A DNA stretch of 42,005 bases from the NCBI GenBank assembly GCA_946411475.1, contig CAMKED010000008.1, positions 1 through 42,005 on the forward strand, read 5' to 3'. Positions 39,100-42,005 of this stretch are shown here, one piece after another (position 1 is the first letter of the stretch; every line of letters begins with the position of its first letter). Below the pieces are notes generated by a model. The model was given only the letters and a program-made list of their open reading frames with translations, made no database searches and was not told the origin of the DNA. The translations under genes were made by a program, and so were the position numbers. The DNA comes from an uncultured Clostridia bacterium (GTDB lineage Bacteria > Bacillota > Clostridia > Oscillospirales > Oscillospiraceae).

Positions 39100-40827
39100 A
39101 TGCGTTTACTCGAACAGTTTGCCGTTGCCATGGACCGCCGTCTGCCGCCGGAGCCCGTTTTGTGCCGGGAGGAAGAGCTCGCGGAGCTGGTCCGGGTCCT
39201 CTGCCGCCGCAACAAGAGCAATCCCGTCCTGGTCGGACCGCCCGGCGTAGGAAAGACGGCCATCGTGGAGGAGCTGGCCCGGCGGATCGCCCGGGGCCAG
39301 GTCCCGCGGCAGCTCGTGGGGAAGCGGCTGTGGAGCATCAATATGGCCGCTCTGGTGGCGGGGACCAAGTATCGGGGCGAGTTTGAGGAACGGGTCCGGG
39401 ACCTGCTGGCGGAGACGGCCCAGACGGGAAACGTGATCCTGTTTCTGGACGAGCTTCACACCCTCATGGGGGCCGGCGGGGCGGAGGGCTCCATCGACGG
39501 GGCCAATCTGCTCAAGCCTGCCCTGGGCCGGGGCGGGGTGCAGATGATCGGCGCAGCCACGCGGGAGGAGTACAGCCGCCGCGTGGAAGCAGACCCGGCC
39601 CTGGCCAGACGGTTTCGCTTGGTGGAGGTTGCTCCGGCCACGGTTGGCCAGAGCCTGGAGATCCTGCGTGCCGCGACGCCGGGGCTGGAGCGGCATCACG
39701 GGGTTTGTATTCTTTCCCAGGCGGTGGAAGCGGCGGTGCGGCTCAGCGACCGCTACCTGACAGGCCGCTTTCTGCCGGACAAAGCGTTGGATCTGCTCGA
39801 TGAGACCGCGGCCGCAGTCAGCCTCCGCGGAGCGGGGATCGTAGACCGTCAGGCCGTGGCCGGGACCGTCCAGCGTGCCACGGGCATTCCGCTCCGGCGG
39901 CTCCGGGAAGGGGACCGGGCTGCTCTGCGGGATCTGGAAAGCAAGCTGGAGGAGGCTGTGCTGGGGCAGAGCGCGGCGGTCCACGCAGTGGCTGCCGCCG
40001 TCCGTCGCGGGAGACTGGGGCTCGCGGAGCCGGGACGACCTGCGGCCGCCCTTCTGCTGAGCGGACCGACCGGGGTCGGAAAGACGGCGCTCTGCAAGGC
40101 GCTGGCGCGGGAGGTCTACGGCAGCGAGAACGCCATGATCCGGCTGGATATGACGGAGTACGCGCAGGAGCATACGGCAGCCCGTCTGCTCGGCGCGCCG
40201 CCGGGCTACGTGGGTCACGGCAAAGGCGGAGAACTGACGGAGCGGGTGCGGGCAAGGCCCCACAGCCTGATTCTTCTGGACGAGCTGGAAAAAGCCCACC
40301 CCAGCGTGACCGCCCTGCTGCTGCAAATCTTAGAGGACGGCCGACTGACCGACAGCCTGGGCCGGACTGCCGATTTCCGGAACACCCTGCTGGTGATGAC
40401 GACCAACGCCGGAACGCTCGGCCCTAAGGCCAGGGCAGGCTTTTCCGGCCGGGAGGGCGGTGAGGCAGATGGGGAAGCCCGGGCGCGGGAGCGCGTCAGC
40501 GCTGTTTTTTCCCCGGAACTTTTGGGGCGGATGGACGCGGTGGTATCGTTTCAGCCCCTGACGGAGCAGAGCCTGGCCCGAATCGCTGCCCTGCGGCTGA
40601 ACGAGGCGCTGGCTCGGATCCAGGCGGCCGGTTTGACTGTGGAAGCGGACCCGGAGCTCCCGGCAAGATTGGCCCGCCGCTGTGCCGGGGATCCTGCCGG
40701 AGCCAGAGCGATGCGCCGCCTGATCCAGACGAGCCTGCTGGATCCGGCTGCCGAGCTGCTGCTGCAGGGCGTCACGCAGGCAACTCTGAGCGCCGACGGC
40801 CTGCGCGCTGCTGCCGCTGCAACGTAG
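39100..40827 (+). CDS. Compact Clp/HSP100 AAA+ ATPase lacking N and M domains
   Basis: 575 residues, against about 750-810 for ClpA/ClpC. Two AAA+ modules: the first with GPPGVGKT (46-53), LFLDELHT (114-121) and arginine-finger region DPALARRF; the second with SGPTGVGKT (321-329) and LILLDELEKAH (390-400). There is no Clp N-terminal adaptor domain, and the coiled-coil M domain between the modules is missing: LLDETAAAVSLRG runs directly into VDRQAVAGTVQRATGIPL. After the second sensor, AGF (446-448) sits where ClpC/ClpX carry their ClpP-docking tripeptide, so it may unfold substrates for ClpP without adaptors. ATG at 39100 with a purine-rich GAAGGAAAGGA upstream. Very GC-rich. No ClpP or McsA/B gene nearby. 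Confidence 0.88.
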   Translation: MRLLEQFAVAMDRRLPPEPVLCREEELAELVRVLCRRNKSNPVLVGPPGVGKTAIVEELARRIARGQVPRQLVGKRLWSINMAALVAGTKYRGEFEERVRDLLAETAQTGNVILFLDELHTLMGAGGAEGSIDGANLLKPALGRGGVQMIGAATREEYSRRVEADPALARRFRLVEVAPATVGQSLEILRAATPGLERHHGVCILSQAVEAAVRLSDRYLTGRFLPDKALDLLDETAAAVSLRGAGIVDRQAVAGTVQRATGIPLRRLREGDRAALRDLESKLEEAVLGQSAAVHAVAAAVRRGRLGLAEPGRPAAALLLSGPTGVGKTALCKALAREVYGSENAMIRLDMTEYAQEHTAARLLGAPPGYVGHGKGGELTERVRARPHSLILLDELEKAHPSVTALLLQILEDGRLTDSLGRTADFRNTLLVMTTNAGTLGPKARAGFSGREGGEADGEARARERVSAVFSPELLGRMDAVVSFQPLTEQSLARIAALRLNEALARIQAAGLTVEADPELPARLARRCAGDPAGARAMRRLIQTSLLDPAAELLLQGVTQATLSADGLRAAAAAT

Positions 40828-40948
40828 GGGGCATTCCCGGATGGCTCCGCCGTTCGCACCTGCAGCGCAGGCCCTATCTTCGCGTCGCTGCCCGCTGTGT
40901 TTCGGCTTTTTCTGTGGTATTATTCACGAAAAAGAAGGAATATTCAGC

Positions 40949-40977
40949 TTGACCTTTTGGATCGTTTTGTGTATGAT
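40949..40977 (+). promoter_or_regulatory. Promoter of glnA
   Basis: TTGACC (40949-40954), 17-bp spacer, TATGAT (40972-40977). The leader then has a hairpin GCGTGCC CCTTAC GGCACGC (about 40990-41009) near its 5' end, before the AAAGAGGTG ribosome site. Bases 40828-40948 show nothing else. Confidence 0.7.
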
Positions 40978-41035
40978 GTATGAAGAGAAGCGTGCCCCTT
41001 ACGGCACGCAAAAACAGACAAAGAGGTGCTCAATT

Positions 41036-42005
41036 ATGGGAAAAACCGCAAAGGATATTATGAAGCTCATCAAGGATGAAGACATCAAGATGGTGGATTT
41101 CAAGATCGTGGACATCAACGGCCAGTTCCGCCACGTCACCATTCCCGCTGTCCATTTTAACGAAGAGACCATGGTCAACGGCATCGGCTTCGACGCCTCC
41201 AACTACGGCTACGCCGTGGTGGAAAAGTCCGATATGGTCTACATTCCCGACCTTGATACGGCCGCGATCGACCCCTTCTGCGAGATCAAAACCCTGTCCA
41301 TGATCGGCAACGCCATGATCATCGACTACCCCGAGAACCGTCCCCTGGCGCAGTATCCCCGCAACATCGTGGCTGCCGCCAAGAAATATATGCAGGACAG
41401 CGGCATTGCCGACACCATGATGATTCTCCCCGAGTTTGAGTTCTATCTCTTCGACCAGGTGGGCTGGACGGTTGAGAACAACCGCGTTGCCTTTAACGTG
41501 GACACCCAGCAGGCCTATTGGAACAGCGAGGTCGAGGGCAGCGGCAACGTCGTTCCCTTCCAGAAGAACTATCACATTGCCAAGCCGCTGGATACCACCT
41601 ACGAGTGCCGTGCCGAGATGTGCATGGAGATCGAGAAGGCCGGTATTCCCGTCAAGTACCATCATCCCGAAGTCGGCGGCGCCGGTCAGTTTGAGATCGA
41701 GCCCCTGCTCTGCGAGCTGGAGAAGATGGCCGACGGCACCATGATGGTCAAGTATATCATCCACAACGTCGCCAAGAAGTACGGCCTGGCCGCTACGTTG
41801 ATGCCCAAGCCTGTCTACGGCGAGGCAGGCAGCGGCATGCACGTGCACATGCTGCTCCTGAAGAACGACAAGCCCGTGTTCTCCGACGACAACGGTTACT
41901 CCCACCTGTCCAAGGAGGCCCACTGGTTCATGGGCGGCCTGCTGAAGCACATCTCCTCCCTCTGCGCCATCACCAACCCCTCCACCAACTCCTTCAAGCG
42001 TCTGG
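41036..42005 (+). CDS. glnA: Glutamine synthetase type I (3' end beyond window)
   Basis: The first 323 codons of an expected 440 or so are visible; the gene runs off the right edge. It makes glutamine from glutamate, ammonium and ATP, the natural sink for ammonium formed by NrfA. Landmarks are the beta-grasp N-terminal domain (VDFKIVDINGQFRHVTIP, FDASNYGY), the metal and glutamate site LPEFEFYLFD, the ATP-region VGGAGQFEIEP, and GSGMHVHMLL with the ammonium-site region following (ITNPSTNSFKRL). ATG at 41036 with AAAGAGGTG upstream. Whether the adenylylation or feedback loops are present cannot be seen. Confidence 0.95.
   Translation, partial: MGKTAKDIMKLIKDEDIKMVDFKIVDINGQFRHVTIPAVHFNEETMVNGIGFDASNYGYAVVEKSDMVYIPDLDTAAIDPFCEIKTLSMIGNAMIIDYPENRPLAQYPRNIVAAAKKYMQDSGIADTMMILPEFEFYLFDQVGWTVENNRVAFNVDTQQAYWNSEVEGSGNVVPFQKNYHIAKPLDTTYECRAEMCMEIEKAGIPVKYHHPEVGGAGQFEIEPLLCELEKMADGTMMVKYIIHNVAKKYGLAATLMPKPVYGEAGSGMHVHMLLLKNDKPVFSDDNGYSHLSKEAHWFMGGLLKHISSLCAITNPSTNSFKRL

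Noticed and set aside
40978-41035. Glutamine riboswitch in the glnA leader
   Set aside because: The leader is about 50 nt with one simple hairpin and lacks the structures known for glutamine-binding RNAs.

Overview
The window is about 42 kb of GC-rich (visually high-50s percent GC) bacterial chromosome. It most likely comes from an anaerobic, gut-type Clostridia lineage of the Oscillospirales kind. The grounds are sigma-A promoters (TTGACA-N17-TATAAT), strong AGGAGG ribosome sites with frequent GTG/TTG starts, a CIRCE element, short lipobox lipoproteins, an Rnf complex, a FakA/DegV pair and dense palindromic intergenic repeats typical of gut Firmicutes. This placement is an inference; no 16S gene is present.

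Layout. 1-6915 (minus): a tandem permease-ATPase-permease-ATPase' array of FtsX/MacB-type ABC transporters; the last ATPase is cut by the window edge. 6916-7600: a repeat-rich gap holding a transposed MITE. 7601-16281 (plus): rnfC, a fused rnfD-rnfG, rnfE, rnfA and rnfB, then a membrane-anchored five-heme nitrite reductase (nrfA) and the two System II cytochrome c assembly proteins (ResB/Ccs1 and CcsA). 16544-22091: two paralogous pullulanase lipoproteins, the first lacking one catalytic aspartate. 22155-27455: ahcY, a MogA/MoaB protein, a lipoprotein of unknown function, galE and an RlmI-type rRNA methyltransferase. 27456-28190: a nested repeat island. 28339-32282: CIRCE-controlled hsp20, a cluster of DnaA boxes, rpsT (minus), fakA and fakB. 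32455-35355: a c-di-GMP phosphodiesterase with two extracytoplasmic solute-binding domains, followed directly by a second MITE copy. 35889-38916 (minus): a low-GC methyltransferase, abutting tRNA-Met and tRNA-Glu, rsmI, trmN6 and a two-cluster ferredoxin. 39100-42005 (plus): a compact two-ATPase Clp protein and the start of glnA.

The most coherent system is the Rnf/NrfA/Ccs block. Rnf oxidises reduced ferredoxin at the membrane. NrfA reduces nitrite to ammonium on the outer face, and ResB/CcsA attach its hemes. No NrfH or NrfBCD electron donor is present. With nrfA directly behind rnfB, this suggests that Rnf feeds electrons to NrfA, possibly through the outward-facing flavin of the RnfG part of the D-G fusion. 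This link is inferred from gene order and is not shown by the sequence.

Other structure not explained by genes: a MITE family with perfect 8-bp target duplications at both copies; a promoter plus inverted repeat shared by ccs1 and both pullulanase genes; a run of five same-strand DnaA boxes; REP-like palindromes on both sides of nrfA; and an array of small hairpins joined by a CATCACG linker.
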